Part shown: positions 4,710 through 5,853 of the stretch, piece by piece
Layout: each line of letters begins with the position of its first letter
Numbering within the stretch: the first letter of the stretch is position 1
NCBI GenBank assembly: GCA_944372715.1
Contig: CALVZZ010000030.1
Coordinates: forward strand, 1-5,853
Direction of reading: 5' to 3'
DNA from: an uncultured Clostridia bacterium
GTDB lineage: Bacteria; Bacillota; Clostridia; Christensenellales; UBA1242
Length of the DNA: 5,853 nt
The notes under the pieces: generated by a model
What the model saw: only the letters and a program-made list of their open reading frames with translations
Database searches by the model: none
What the model was told of the DNA's origin: nothing
Translations under genes and position numbers: made by a program

Positions 4710-5853
4710 TTAAACTTTAACGATTTTTAACATATTCGTTTGCCCAGAAACTTCTGGGGTACCAGTTGTTACAACTATTATATCATCTTTTTTAACAAGT
4801 TCAAGCTCTTTTGCAATATTTTCTGCAAAAACAATCATTTCTTTTTCTGAACTTATTATATCATTTTTATATGCAGTTGTATTCCAAGAAAGTGCCAAAC
4901 TATTATAGGTTTCTTGATTTGGTGTGATTGCCAAAATTGGAGTTGACACTCTATTACTAGAAATTTGATGTGCTGTGTCACCACTTGAAGTAAACACAAC
5001 AATTAATTTCGCTTTCATTTGAACTGCATTTTGACAAGTTGTTTTACAAATTGAATCACTAACCCCATAAACATTTTTTTTATGTGAAATAAAATCATAA
5101 TTATAATTAATGTGTTTTTCAGCTTCAACAAGAATTTTAGACATTGTTTTAACCACAAGAGCTGGATGTTTTCCAATTGCCGTTTCCCCCGAAAGCATTG
5201 TTGCAGAAGCTTTTTCATAAATTGCGTTTGCAACATCACTTACTTCTGCCCTTGTAGGTCTAACAGATGTCGTCATACTTTCTAGCATTTCCGTTGCAAC
5301 AATTACAAGTTTGCCATAATCAAGACACTGAGAAATAATTTTCTTTTGAATATTAGGAAGTTTTTCAAGTGGAATTTCAACTCCTAGATCTCCTCTTGCA
5401 ACCATAATTCCATCACTAACTTTTATAATATCTAAAATATTTTTAATACCAGAAGCATTCTCTATTTTACTTATAATTTTGATGTTTTCTCCACCATTTT
5501 GTTTCAAAAATTTTTTTAATGAAAGAACATCATTCTTATTTGAAACAAATGAAGCAGCAATAAAATCTGCTTTACTTTCAATTGCAAACAATAAATCTTC
5601 CTTATCAACATCGCTTAAATAATCACCTTCTGGAACAATCCCTGGAACATTTAAGCCTTTGTTGTTTGTCAATTTTCCACCAAAAAGAACTTTACAAATG
5701 ATATCAGTTTCAGTTATTTGTTTTACTCTTAAAACAACAAGTCCGTTATTAGCATATATCTTGTCACCAATATTAACTTCTTTTACTAGTTTTTTATAAA
5801 CAAGTCCAACAATGGTTTCATCACCAACAACATCTCTTGAAGTTAAAATGAAT
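4710..5853 (-). CDS. pyk: pyruvate kinase, 5' end cut by window edge
   Basis: The last 380 residues of pyruvate kinase, which converts phosphoenolpyruvate and ADP to pyruvate and ATP in the cytoplasm. The frame is open to the right edge, so a start near 5672 is only an internal codon; roughly the first 90-100 residues are missing. The B domain begins at FILTSRDVVGDETIV. The barrel follows, with ADFIAASFV; the catalytic lysine in IISKIEN (codon 5466-5468); the metal-binding MVARGDLGVEIP; the active-site segment VATEMLESM; RPTRAEVSDVANAIYE; and MLSGETAIGKHP. The C-terminal regulatory domain ends VSGQTNMLKIVKV, and there is no added PEP-utiliser domain of the kind some Bacillota carry. The usual Gln in the ATQM motif is Glu here (codon 5289-5291). 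The K+-dependence residue lies outside the window. The promoter is not visible; the small membrane protein gene follows after 12 bases. Confidence 0.97.
   Translation of the reverse strand, partial: FILTSRDVVGDETIVGLVYKKLVKEVNIGDKIYANNGLVVLRVKQITETDIICKVLFGGKLTNNKGLNVPGIVPEGDYLSDVDKEDLLFAIESKADFIAASFVSNKNDVLSLKKFLKQNGGENIKIISKIENASGIKNILDIIKVSDGIMVARGDLGVEIPLEKLPNIQKKIISQCLDYGKLVIVATEMLESMTTSVRPTRAEVSDVANAIYEKASATMLSGETAIGKHPALVVKTMSKILVEAEKHINYNYDFISHKKNVYGVSDSICKTTCQNAVQMKAKLIVVFTSSGDTAHQISSNRVSTPILAITPNQETYNSLALSWNTTAYKNDIISSEKEMIVFAENIAKELELVKKDDIIVVTTGTPEVSGQTNMLKIVKV

Noticed and set aside
5015..5239. Minus-strand open frame of 74 codons inside pyk
   Set aside because: Out of frame with pyk, whose protein is conserved through this stretch.

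Overview
The window is AT-rich (roughly 30% G+C by eye) and reads as ordinary core chromosome of a low-GC Bacillota, most likely an uncultured Clostridia- or Bacilli-like gut lineage. The evidence is strong purine-rich ribosome binding sites, a DegV protein of the clostridial GGRCS/SHCGP type, a 90-residue HU, a type I signal peptidase with a single membrane anchor, and QueH for queuosine synthesis. TGA is used as a stop (lepB, radC) and tryptophan is TGG, so the code is the standard bacterial one and not the Mycoplasma code. I see no mobile element, CRISPR array, phage gene, rRNA or tRNA. The assignment to a lineage is inference.

Layout. Positions 1-2919, minus strand: a tightly packed operon read radC, queH, lepB, ychF. 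Every junction overlaps (8, 29 and 4 bases), and ychF runs off the left edge. An extended -10 element sits so close to the radC start codon that the mRNA may have almost no leader. Positions 2920-3008: an 89-base divergent promoter region serving radC to the left and degV to the right. Positions 3009-3880, plus strand: degV, a single gene with its own promoter and terminator. Positions 3911-4307, plus strand: hup (HU), a single gene with a near-consensus promoter, a small hairpin at the predicted mRNA 5' end, and a strong terminator. Positions 4347-5853, minus strand: pyk (pyruvate kinase, N-terminus beyond the right edge) followed after 12 bases by a small unrecognised membrane protein gene. 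This operon converges on hup and probably shares the terminator at 4271-4307.

The genes do not form one pathway. The radC operon joins a JAMM-fold protein, a tRNA-modification enzyme, the protein-export signal peptidase and a ribosome-associated ATPase, which suggests growth-linked housekeeping expression. pyk is glycolytic, degV probably binds fatty acids, and HU compacts DNA. I found no convincing new system. The points most worth a second look are the possible leaderless radC mRNA, the enlarged catalytic domain of the signal peptidase, single-residue departures in HU and pyruvate kinase, and the pyk-linked membrane protein. No stretch longer than 300 bases lacks a gene; the longest gap is 138 bases (3846-3983).
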